From Candidatus Gallibacteroides avistercoris (GTDB taxonomy: Bacteria; Bacteroidota; Bacteroidia; Bacteroidales; CHK158-818), in contig DVNA01000040.1 in assembly GCA_018714665.1 (NCBI GenBank), positions 1 to 32,963 of the forward strand: a DNA stretch of 32,963 bases. The letters are read 5' to 3'. Below, piece by piece: positions 15,181-23,063 of the stretch (position 1 is the first letter of the stretch; the number at the start of each line of letters is the position of its first letter). Under the pieces are notes generated by a model. The model worked only from the letters and a program-made list of their open reading frames with translations. It did no database searches and was not told the DNA's origin. Made by a program: the position numbers and the translations under genes.

Positions 15181-15211
15181 AATTTTATCGGAGTATACTG
15201 CAATTTTATCG
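15181..15211. promoter_or_regulatory. Direct repeats upstream of the rimP promoter
   Basis: AATTTTATCG occurs at 15181-15190 and 15202-15211, a period of 21 bases or about two helical turns. The second copy ends 16 bases before the -33 element of the rimP promoter. It could be a regulator-binding site or an A/T-rich upstream element. Confidence 0.35.
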
Positions 15212-15227
15212 AAAAAAGAGAGAAGAA

Positions 15228-15259
15228 TTTGGTAGAGCCACCTAATATATATATCTTTG
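15228..15259 (+). promoter_or_regulatory. Consensus promoter of the rimP-nusA-infB operon
   Basis: TTTG (15228-15231) and TATCTTTG (15252-15259) are separated by exactly 20 bases, matching the Bacteroides -33/-7 consensus. Transcription should start near 15265. This is the best promoter match in the window. Confidence 0.85.
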
Positions 15260-15281
15260 TAGCTGGAATGGGAGAAGATGG

Positions 15282-15313
15282 GAGGGGGCAAAAATGCCCC
15301 CTCGTTTTGTTCC
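15282..15313 (+). promoter_or_regulatory. Attenuator-like hairpin in the rimP leader
   Basis: GAGGGGGCA (15282-15290) pairs perfectly with TGCCCCCTC (15295-15303) around an AAAA loop, a 9 bp G/C-rich stem. It is followed by GTTTTGTT. It lies between the predicted transcription start (about 15265) and the rimP ATG (15330). The structure is that of an intrinsic terminator placed in a leader. NusA, encoded in the same operon, acts at such hairpins. Confidence 0.6.
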
Positions 15314-15329
15314 TAAACTGTTCAAAAAA

Positions 15330-15800
15330 ATGATTGAGAAAAAAGAGATAACAGCCATCATCCAGGAATGGATAGCGGACAACGCCGGCTACTTTTTGGT
15401 AGATGTGGAGATAAAACCCGGCAATTCGATCGTCGTAGAGATAGACCACAACGAGGGGGTGGATATTTCGACCTGCTCGGATTTGAGCCAATTCATCGAA
15501 TCGCGTCTGGACAGAGACGTGGAAGATTACGAACTGGAAGTGGGCTCTGCTGGATTGACCGCTCCTTTCAAAGTATTGGGACAATACCTGAAAAATATCG
15601 GTAACGAAGTGGAGGTATTGACCAAAAGCGGACAAAAATTGGCAGGGGTTCTGAAATCGGCCGACGACTCCGGATTTACCCTCACGGTAGTAAAAAAGGT
15701 GAAACCAGAAGGCAGCAAGAAAAAAATAGAGATAGAAGAGGATTTATCCTTTCAAACAGACGAAATAAAATACATCAAATATTTAATCCGATTCAAATAG
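15330..15800 (+). CDS. rimP: Ribosome maturation factor RimP
   Basis: RimP assists maturation of the 30S subunit. The 156 aa protein has the two-domain family layout: an N-terminal alpha/beta domain with YFLVDVEIKPGNSIVVEIDH and SDLSQFIESRLDRD, then YELEVGSAGLTAPFKVLGQY and a C-terminal SH3-like barrel with KLAGVLKSADDSGFTLTV. The start MIEKKE at 15330 was chosen because it gives the family N-terminus. A further in-frame ATG at 15294 lies inside the leader hairpin. It is 3 bases before nusA, the standard rimP-nusA-infB order. Confidence 0.94.
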   Translation: MIEKKEITAIIQEWIADNAGYFLVDVEIKPGNSIVVEIDHNEGVDISTCSDLSQFIESRLDRDVEDYELEVGSAGLTAPFKVLGQYLKNIGNEVEVLTKSGQKLAGVLKSADDSGFTLTVVKKVKPEGSKKKIEIEEDLSFQTDEIKYIKYLIRFK

Positions 15801-15803
15801 AAT

Positions 15804-17057
15804 ATGGCCAAGAAAGAAGAAACTATCAGCATGGTTGACACGTTCGCCGAATTTAAAGAATTGAAAAATATCGACAGAACAACCATGATCAGCGTTCTGG
15901 AAGAGTCGTTTCGCAATGTGCTGGCAAAGATGTTCGGCACCGACGAAAACTTCGACGTCATCATCAATCCCGACAAAGGAGATTTTGAAATATGGCGAAA
16001 CCGTACCGTAGTAGAAGATGGTACCGTTACCGACCCCAATTTGCACATATCGTTGTCGGACGCAAAAAAAATAGAAGAAGACATCGAGGTAGGCGAAGAG
16101 CTGACAGACGAGGTGTTCTTTGAAAAATTCGGACGACGAGCCATTTTAAACCTGCGTCAAACGCTTGCATCGAAAATACTGGAACTGCAAAAAGATAGCT
16201 TGTACAACAAATACAAAGACCGTATCGGACAAATCATCAGCGCAGAGGTATATCAGATATGGAAAAAAGAGATGTTGCTGCTCGACGATGAAGGGAACGA
16301 ACTCCTGTTGCCCAAAACAGAACAGATTCCTTCCGATTTTTATCGGAAAGGAGAAACGGTACGGGCCATCGTGGCACGGGTGGACAACAAAAACAACAAC
16401 CCCAAGATCATTCTCTCGCGCATCTCGCCCGTATTCCTGCAACGCCTTTTCGAGCTGGAAGTACCCGAAATACACGACGGATTGATCCTGATCCGCAAAA
16501 TAGCCCGCATACCGGGCGAACGGGCCAAAATAGCCGTCGAATCGTACGACGACCGTATCGACCCCGTAGGAGCCTGCGTCGGCGTAAAAGGCTCGCGCAT
16601 ACACGGCATCGTCCGGGAACTGAGAAACGAAAACATCGACGTGGTAAATTATACCACCAACGCCTCGCTGTTTATACAACGTGCATTGAGCCCGGCCAAG
16701 ATATCATCTATCCGACTGAATGAAGAGGAGAAAAAAGCCGAAGTATTTCTCAAACCCGAAGAGGTATCCCTGGCTATCGGCAAAGGCGGACTGAACATCA
16801 AACTGGCCTGTATGCTGACCGAATACACCATAGACGTATACCGCGACCTGGATGAAGCCGAAGAGGAAGATATCTATTTGGACGAATTCAAAGATGAAAT
16901 AGATGAATGGATCATCGAATCGCTCAAAAGTATCGGATGCGCCACCGCCAAGAGCGTATTGGCCATGCCGCGCGAAACCCTCATCGAAAAAGCGGATCTT
17001 GAAGAGAGCACCGTCGATGAAGTAATCGGTATTCTAAAAGCCGAATTTGAAGAATAA
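15804..17057 (+). CDS. nusA: Transcription termination/antitermination factor NusA
   Basis: NusA binds RNA polymerase and controls pausing, termination and antitermination. The 417 aa protein has the N-terminal polymerase-binding domain (about 1-130), an S1 domain (about 137-200), KH1 around PVGACVGVKGSRIHGIVREL and KH2 around EVSLAIGKGGLNIKLA. A single helix-hairpin-helix-like region ends the protein (SIGCATAKSVLAM and following). It lacks the duplicated acidic C-terminal repeats of the Escherichia coli protein, as usual for Bacteroidota. It lies between rimP and infB. The hairpin in the operon leader could allow NusA to regulate its own operon. Confidence 0.96.
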   Translation: MAKKEETISMVDTFAEFKELKNIDRTTMISVLEESFRNVLAKMFGTDENFDVIINPDKGDFEIWRNRTVVEDGTVTDPNLHISLSDAKKIEEDIEVGEELTDEVFFEKFGRRAILNLRQTLASKILELQKDSLYNKYKDRIGQIISAEVYQIWKKEMLLLDDEGNELLLPKTEQIPSDFYRKGETVRAIVARVDNKNNNPKIILSRISPVFLQRLFELEVPEIHDGLILIRKIARIPGERAKIAVESYDDRIDPVGACVGVKGSRIHGIVRELRNENIDVVNYTTNASLFIQRALSPAKISSIRLNEEEKKAEVFLKPEEVSLAIGKGGLNIKLACMLTEYTIDVYRDLDEAEEEDIYLDEFKDEIDEWIIESLKSIGCATAKSVLAMPRETLIEKADLEESTVDEVIGILKAEFEE

Positions 17058-17154
17058 CCGGCGATCGGACGGGGAAACCGCCCGATAACATCCGGCCCGG
17101 GTAACGAAAAATTTGTTTCCCTACTCTTATAATGTATTAATGATAAAACCCAAT

Positions 17155-20052
17155 ATGACGATCAGGTTAAACAAAGTAGCAAGAGATTTAAACGTAGGAA
17201 TTCAGACGGCTGTCGATTTCCTGCAAAAGAAGGGATTTACCATCGAGGCGAACCCCATGACCAAAATTAGTGACGAACAACACGCTTTGCTCATCAAAGA
17301 GTTCAGCAAAGATCAGCATCTGAAAAAAGAATCCGATCGGATCAGTCTTGAACGCCACAACAAAGAGAAGAGCAAAGAAAGCGTTTCAATCGAAGGCTAC
17401 GAATCTGATGAAAAAGAGAACAAACCGGATGAGATCGTCGAAATACGAACCGTTATTTCGGACGAAATAAGGCCTCGCATCAAACAGGTAGGGAAGATAG
17501 ATTTAAACGCCTTAAACCCGAAACATGGAAAAACGGCGAAACCGCACGACAGCTCTTCTGAAAAGAGTACCCCGGCAACCGCATCACCGGTAGCAAAAGA
17601 ACCGATCAGCGCCAAAGCGGAAACGCCGTCAGATAACCAAGCAGAAGAAAAGCAGCCCTCCTCTCCTGCCGAATCGAAAACAGACAACATCAATGCCACC
17701 CCTACGGGAACTAATACTGTGCCGGAGGAAACAGATATACCAGAAAAAAGTTCCCAAGAAACGGAACCCGAGAACAAGGAAGAAGAGGTATTTACCTTGA
17801 ACCATCCGAAATTGGCCAATACGATCAATGTCGTAGGAAAAATTGATCTTGAAGCCCTGAACCAACAGACCCGGCCCAAGAAAAAATCGAAAGAAGAACG
17901 CCGAAAAGAACGGGAGGCCAAAGAGATTAAACGAAATGAGTTAAAGAAAAACTTTGCCTTGGCCAAAGAGAGCGCTGACAACGAACCAGAGACAGAACGA
18001 AAAAGAAGAAAGCGTATCAACAAGGAAAAGATTGATATAGAACATGCTGCTTCAACGGTGGGAACAAACAAGCCCAACCGTCCGTCGCGAGATAATTCGG
18101 CAGGCAAAAACAAGCCTAAACTCAAAAAACCTGTCAAAACTGAAATAAACGAAGAAGACGTTCAAAAACAGATTAAAGAGACGCTGGCTCGGCTAACTAC
18201 CAAAACTCCCAAAAAAGGGACCAAACACCGTAAAGACAAACGGGAAGCCTTCCAGAACCGGATGCAGGAAATGGAAGAACAGGAAATGGCAGAAAGCAAA
18301 ATCCTGAAACTGACGGAATTTGTTACCGCCAACGACTTGGCCAACCTGATGAACATCCCGGTGAACCAGGTTATTGCCACGTGCATGAGCATCGGCATCA
18401 TGGTATCTATCAACCAGCGCTTAGACGCCGAAACCATCAACATTGTAGCCGAAGAGTTTGGTTACACCACCGAATACGTGAGTGCCGAAGTAATCGAGGC
18501 CATTGCTTCGGAAGAAGAGGAAGACTCCGAAGATGATTTGCAGCCCAGAGCCCCCATCGTTACGGTGATGGGACACGTGGACCACGGTAAAACCTCTTTG
18601 CTCGACTACATCCGCAACGCCAACGTAATAGCCGGTGAGGCCGGCGGTATTACCCAACATATCGGCGCCTACAACGTAAAACTGAGCGACGGCCGCCGCA
18701 TCACCTTCCTCGATACTCCGGGACACGAAGCCTTTACCGCCATGCGTGCCCGCGGAGCCAAGGTAACGGATATTGCCATCATCATCGTGGCAGCGGACGA
18801 CAATGTGATGCCCCAAACCATCGAAGCTATCAACCACGCATCGGCAGCAGGCGTTCCTATGGTATTTGCCATTAACAAGATTGACAAACCCAATGCCAAC
18901 CCCGACAAGATAAAAGAGGAGCTGGCCAACATGAACTACCTGGTAGAAGACTGGGGTGGTAAATACCAGTCGCAGGAGATCTCGGCCAAAAAAGGTACCG
19001 GCGTACACGAGCTACTGGAAAAGGTGTTGCTGGAAGCCGAACTGTTGGATCTCAAAGCCAATCCCAACAAACGGGCAACTGGATCTATCATAGAATCAAC
19101 GCTTGACAAAGGACGCGGATATGTGGCCACGGTGCTGGTAGAAAACGGTACCCTGAAAACCGGAGATATCGTCTTGGCCGGAACCCAATACGGACGTATC
19201 AAAGCCATGTTCAACGAACGGAACCAGCGCATTACAGAGGCAGGTCCGGCCGAACCGGTATTGATACTGGGGCTGAACGGAGCTCCTCAGGCCGGTGACA
19301 AATTCAACGTACTGGAATCCGACCAGGAGGCCCGCGAAATAGCCAACAAGCGCGAACAGCTTCAACGGGAATTGGGATTGAGAACCCAAAAGATATTGAC
19401 GCTGGACGACATCGGAAGAAGAATCGCCATAGGCAACTTCCAGGAACTGAACATCATTGTAAAAGGCGACGTGGACGGTTCTATCGAAGCGTTGAGCGAC
19501 TCGTTGATCAAACTCTCTACCGAAGAGATACAGGTCAATGTCATCCACAAGGCCGTCGGACAGATCTCCGAATCGGACGTTACGCTGGCAGCAGCCTCGA
19601 ACGCCATCATCATCGGGTTCCAGGTACGCCCCTCCATATCGGCCCGCAAACTGGCAGAAAAAGAGGGTGTGGACATCCGCTTGTACTCGATTATCTACGA
19701 TGCCATAGAAGAGGTAAAATCGGCCATGGAGGGAATGCTCTCGCCCGAAATAAAGGAAGAGATCACCTCGACGGTAGAGGTACGCGAAACGTTCCACATC
19801 TCCAAAGTGGGAACCGTGGCCGGATGTATGGTAAAAGACGGCAAGATAAAACGGAACTCGAAAGTACGCCTCATCCGCGACGGTATCGTCATTTACAGCG
19901 GCGAACTCGGATCGCTCAAACGGTTCAAGGACGACGTAAAAGAGGTTGTCAGCGGATACGAATGCGGATTGAACATTACCAACTACAACGACATCAAGAT
20001 TGGCGATATCATAGAAGCATACGAAGAGGTCGAGGTCAAGAAGAGCCTGTAA
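17155..20052 (+). CDS. infB: Translation initiation factor IF-2
   Basis: IF-2 is the GTPase that brings initiator tRNA to the 30S subunit and promotes subunit joining. The start MTIRLNKVARDLNVG at 17155 was preferred to an in-frame ATG 42 bases earlier, because the N-terminal IF2 domain begins there. The protein has 965 aa. A long charged, low-complexity region fills about 60-390 and holds two copies of a VGKIDL motif (about 112 and 227). The G domain has GHVDHGKT (473-480), DTPGHE and NKID. The C-terminal domains include the fMet-tRNA-binding region. It is 97 bases after nusA, and a hairpin terminator follows it. Confidence 0.97.
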   Translation: MTIRLNKVARDLNVGIQTAVDFLQKKGFTIEANPMTKISDEQHALLIKEFSKDQHLKKESDRISLERHNKEKSKESVSIEGYESDEKENKPDEIVEIRTVISDEIRPRIKQVGKIDLNALNPKHGKTAKPHDSSSEKSTPATASPVAKEPISAKAETPSDNQAEEKQPSSPAESKTDNINATPTGTNTVPEETDIPEKSSQETEPENKEEEVFTLNHPKLANTINVVGKIDLEALNQQTRPKKKSKEERRKEREAKEIKRNELKKNFALAKESADNEPETERKRRKRINKEKIDIEHAASTVGTNKPNRPSRDNSAGKNKPKLKKPVKTEINEEDVQKQIKETLARLTTKTPKKGTKHRKDKREAFQNRMQEMEEQEMAESKILKLTEFVTANDLANLMNIPVNQVIATCMSIGIMVSINQRLDAETINIVAEEFGYTTEYVSAEVIEAIASEEEEDSEDDLQPRAPIVTVMGHVDHGKTSLLDYIRNANVIAGEAGGITQHIGAYNVKLSDGRRITFLDTPGHEAFTAMRARGAKVTDIAIIIVAADDNVMPQTIEAINHASAAGVPMVFAINKIDKPNANPDKIKEELANMNYLVEDWGGKYQSQEISAKKGTGVHELLEKVLLEAELLDLKANPNKRATGSIIESTLDKGRGYVATVLVENGTLKTGDIVLAGTQYGRIKAMFNERNQRITEAGPAEPVLILGLNGAPQAGDKFNVLESDQEAREIANKREQLQRELGLRTQKILTLDDIGRRIAIGNFQELNIIVKGDVDGSIEALSDSLIKLSTEEIQVNVIHKAVGQISESDVTLAAASNAIIIGFQVRPSISARKLAEKEGVDIRLYSIIYDAIEEVKSAMEGMLSPEIKEEITSTVEVRETFHISKVGTVAGCMVKDGKIKRNSKVRLIRDGIVIYSGELGSLKRFKDDVKEVVSGYECGLNITNYNDIKIGDIIEAYEEVEVKKSL

Positions 20053-20098
20053 ACAACCTCGGGAAGCAACCGCCGAAATGCAACCTTTTTAATACGAG

Positions 20099-20161
20099 AG
20101 AAACACAGTGGGACACATCCCGGGAAATACCGGACATGAAATTTCTTCTGTGTTTCTTTTT
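20099..20161 (+). terminator. Terminator after infB
   Basis: AGAAACACAG (20099-20108) pairs with CTGTGTTTCT (20148-20157), a perfect 10 bp stem followed by further T. The 39-base loop has a small CCGG...CCGG hairpin of its own. It begins 46 bases after the infB stop and ends about 40 bases before cvpA, so it would separate the infB and suf units, perhaps incompletely. Confidence 0.6.
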
Positions 20162-20202
20162 CTATATCGACAGAACCGCGAAACGGAGGCAGAACAAAAG
20201 AA

Positions 20203-20811
20203 ATGGAGAATCTCAACTACCTGGATATTATCATCCTGTGTTTCCTGTTATACGGAATCATCCGGGGTGCCATGAGCGGACTGGTGCGACAGGCCCTCTC
20301 GCTGGCAGGCTTGGTGATAGCCGTTTTCTGCTCACAATTTGTTGCCATCCCAATCGATTCGCTGCTGAATACCTTATTGCAGGTTCCGGCAAATATCTCC
20401 AAACCACTCGCCTTCTGTTTTGCCTTTCTACTGATTTTGCTCGCCTGTGAAATATGCATCCGGTTATTGGACAAGATTCTTTCCATAACGCGGCTAAGCG
20501 GAATCAACCGGTTGCTGGGCATCGTTTTTTGCGAGCTTAAAATCATCGTTATTTTAAGTGTGGCCATCAATATCTACGAATTCTCTGACAAAGAATCAAA
20601 ACTGATAAGCCAGAACGCGAAAGGAGAATCGCTTCTATACCTACCCGTACAGGAAGCAGCACCGGCTCTTTTTTCACTCGTCACCCGGGAAATAGAGTGG
20701 GAAGATTTAAAAAACAGAATCAATCCAAACAAAGAGAATAACGGAAACGTTCTCTCTAAAACGGTTCTGACCCATACAGAACAGAACGATTATGGAACAA
20801 GATACATCTAA
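20203..20811 (+). CDS. cvpA: CvpA family membrane protein
   Basis: The 202 aa protein has the CvpA pattern of four hydrophobic segments: LDIIILCFLLYGIIRGAMSG, QALSLAGLVIAVFCSQFVA, PLAFCFAFLLILLACEICI and a last one with GIVFCELKIIVILSVAINI. CvpA proteins are inner-membrane proteins whose molecular role is still debated. The RGAMSGLVRQ and SGINRLLGIVF segments match the family. Its last 20 bases overlap the start of sufB in another frame, so the two are likely translationally coupled. It is not otherwise known to act in Fe-S cluster assembly. Confidence 0.85.
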   Translation: MENLNYLDIIILCFLLYGIIRGAMSGLVRQALSLAGLVIAVFCSQFVAIPIDSLLNTLLQVPANISKPLAFCFAFLLILLACEICIRLLDKILSITRLSGINRLLGIVFCELKIIVILSVAINIYEFSDKESKLISQNAKGESLLYLPVQEAAPALFSLVTREIEWEDLKNRINPNKENNGNVLSKTVLTHTEQNDYGTRYI

Positions 20812-22243
20812 AAAAATCATTCGTGAGGTAACCTCGTCCGACTACAAATACGGATTTGTTACAGAAATCGATACGGACATTATTGAACGGGGCCTGAACG
20901 AACAGGTAATACGGCTCATCTCCGAGAAGAAACGGGAGCCGGAATGGTTGCTCGAATTCAGGTTGAACGCATACCGTTACTGGACTACCCTGGAAATGCC
21001 TCGCTGGGCTCACCTCGACATCCCGGAGATCGACTACCAGGGAATCAGCTACTACGCCGCACCCAAAACCAAGGAGGCACCCAAAAGCCTCGACGAGGTG
21101 GACCCCGAACTGTTGAAAACGTTCAACAAACTGGGTATCTCGCTCGAAGAGCAGATGATGCTATCGGGTATGGCCGTGGACGCGGTGATGGACAGCGTGT
21201 CGGTACGTACCACTTTCCGAGAAAAACTGGCTGAGCTGGGCGTCATATTCTGTTCATTCAGCGAGGCCGTCAGGGATTATCCCGATCTGGTAAAAAAATA
21301 CTTGGGATCGGTGGTTTCCTACCGCGACAACTTTTTTGCAGCCCTCAACTCGGCCGTATTCAGCGACGGCTCGTTCGTATATATCCCCAAGGGGGTGCGA
21401 TGTCCGATGGAACTGTCTACCTATTTCCGCATCAACGCAGCCAATACCGGACAGTTTGAACGCACCCTGATTGTGGCCGACGACGACAGTTACGTCAGCT
21501 ACCTGGAAGGGTGTACCGCTCCCATGCGCGACGAAAACCAACTGCACGCCGCCATTGTGGAGATTCGCGTACACGACCGCGCCGAGGTAAAGTACTCGAC
21601 CGTACAAAACTGGTACCCGGGCGACAAAAACGGAAAAGGGGGAATCTACAACTTCGTTACCAAACGGGGCCTTTGCAAGGGAGACCACTCCAAACTCTCG
21701 TGGACGCAGGTTGAAACGGGGTCTGCCATCACCTGGAAATACCCCAGCTGCGTGCTGGCCGGCGACAACTCATCGGGCGAATTCTACTCGGTGGCCGTAA
21801 CCAACAACTTCCAACAGGCCGACACCGGTACCAAAATGATTCACTTAGGGAAAAACACCCGCAGTACGATTGTTTCAAAAGGTATCTCGGCGGGGCGGAG
21901 CCAGAACAGTTACCGTGGGTTGGTCAAGGTATCTTCCCGCGCCGACAACGCCCGCAACTATACACAGTGCGACAGCCTGCTGCTAAGCCCGCACTGCGGC
22001 GCACACACCTTCCCCTATATGGATATCAAAAACAAGACCGCCATTGTGGAACACGAAGCCACCACCTCGAAAATAAACGAGGACCAGATATTTTACTGTA
22101 ACCAACGGGGTATCTCGACCGAAGATGCCGTCGGGCTGATTGTAAACGGATATGCCAAGGAGGTGATGAACAAACTGCCGATGGAGTTCGCCGTCGAAGC
22201 GCAGAAACTGCTGCAAATCTCGTTGGAAGGGTCGGTTGGATAG
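20792..22243 (+). CDS. sufB: Fe-S cluster assembly protein SufB
   Basis: SufB is the scaffold subunit of the SufBCD complex on which Fe-S clusters are built. The 483 aa protein is a beta-helix protein with NEQVIRLISEKKREPEWLLEFRLNAY near the start, then the conserved VRCPMELSTYFRINA and GCTAPM segments, and CDSLLLSPHCGAHTFPYMDI, whose cysteines include the cluster-assembly position. C-terminal EHEATTSKI and EDQIFY segments are standard. The ATG overlaps the cvpA end by 20 bases, but the resulting N-terminus matches the family. sufC follows after 32 bases. Confidence 0.97.
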   Translation: MEQDTSKKIIREVTSSDYKYGFVTEIDTDIIERGLNEQVIRLISEKKREPEWLLEFRLNAYRYWTTLEMPRWAHLDIPEIDYQGISYYAAPKTKEAPKSLDEVDPELLKTFNKLGISLEEQMMLSGMAVDAVMDSVSVRTTFREKLAELGVIFCSFSEAVRDYPDLVKKYLGSVVSYRDNFFAALNSAVFSDGSFVYIPKGVRCPMELSTYFRINAANTGQFERTLIVADDDSYVSYLEGCTAPMRDENQLHAAIVEIRVHDRAEVKYSTVQNWYPGDKNGKGGIYNFVTKRGLCKGDHSKLSWTQVETGSAITWKYPSCVLAGDNSSGEFYSVAVTNNFQQADTGTKMIHLGKNTRSTIVSKGISAGRSQNSYRGLVKVSSRADNARNYTQCDSLLLSPHCGAHTFPYMDIKNKTAIVEHEATTSKINEDQIFYCNQRGISTEDAVGLIVNGYAKEVMNKLPMEFAVEAQKLLQISLEGSVG

Positions 22244-22275
22244 ACAAACAGATAGACAGATAAAATTACCAGAAT

Positions 22276-23028
22276 ATGCTCAAAATAGAAAATCTGCACG
22301 CAAACATAAACGGGAAAGAGATATTAAAGGGTATCTCGCTCGTAGTAAAGCCGGGAGAGGTACATGCCATCATGGGACCGAACGGATCGGGTAAAAGCAC
22401 CTTGTCATCGGTACTGGCGGGACATCCCGCATTTGAGGTAACCGAAGGCTCTGTTGTGTTTTACGGGAAAGACCTGCTGGCGCTATCGCCCGAAGACCGC
22501 TCCCACGAAGGGTTGTTCCTGAGTTTCCAATATCCGGTGGAGATACCGGGTGTAAGCATGGTCAACTTCATGCGGGCCGCCATCAACGAACAACGCAAAT
22601 ACCGGAACCTCCCGCCTATCTCGGCTACCGACTTCCTGCGGATGATGCGGGAGAAGAGAGAGATTGTAGAGCTGGACAACAAACTGGCCAGCCGCTCGGT
22701 CAATGAAGGATTCTCAGGCGGTGAAAAAAAACGGAACGAAATCTTCCAGATGGCTATGCTTGAACCGCGGCTATCGATTCTGGACGAAACCGACAGCGGG
22801 TTGGACATCGATGCCCTGCGTATCGTGGCAGGAGGTGTAAACAAACTCAAATCGGAAAAGAACGCCACAATCGTCATCACCCACTACCAACGCCTGCTCG
22901 ACTACATAAAACCCGATTTCGTACACGTCTTGTACAAAGGGCGCATCGTAAAATCGGGAGGTCCGGAACTGGCCCTGGAACTGGAAGAGAAAGGATACGA
23001 CTGGATAAAAAAAGAGTTGGGCGAGTAG
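22276..23028 (+). CDS. sufC: Fe-S cluster assembly ATPase SufC
   Basis: SufC is the ABC-type ATPase of the SufBCD complex. The 250 aa protein has Walker A GPNGSGKST (34-42), the Q-loop region LSFQYP (about 82-87), the signature FSGGEKKRNE (about 146-155) and Walker B LSILDETDSGLD (167-178), followed by the switch histidine in ITHYQRLLDYI. The GEKKRNE form of the signature is characteristic of SufC rather than of transporters. It lies between sufB and sufD with short gaps, as in the standard suf order. Confidence 0.97.
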   Translation: MLKIENLHANINGKEILKGISLVVKPGEVHAIMGPNGSGKSTLSSVLAGHPAFEVTEGSVVFYGKDLLALSPEDRSHEGLFLSFQYPVEIPGVSMVNFMRAAINEQRKYRNLPPISATDFLRMMREKREIVELDNKLASRSVNEGFSGGEKKRNEIFQMAMLEPRLSILDETDSGLDIDALRIVAGGVNKLKSEKNATIVITHYQRLLDYIKPDFVHVLYKGRIVKSGGPELALELEEKGYDWIKKELGE

Positions 23029-23063
23029 TTCCTGTCGCCTTTTATTTAGAAAAAAGCAACAAG

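Noticed and set aside
17058..17154. A G/C-rich fold between nusA and infB as a terminator
   Set aside because: The 7 bp stem (17066-17072 with 17078-17084) has a mismatch and no T run, and infB has no separate promoter match, so read-through is expected.
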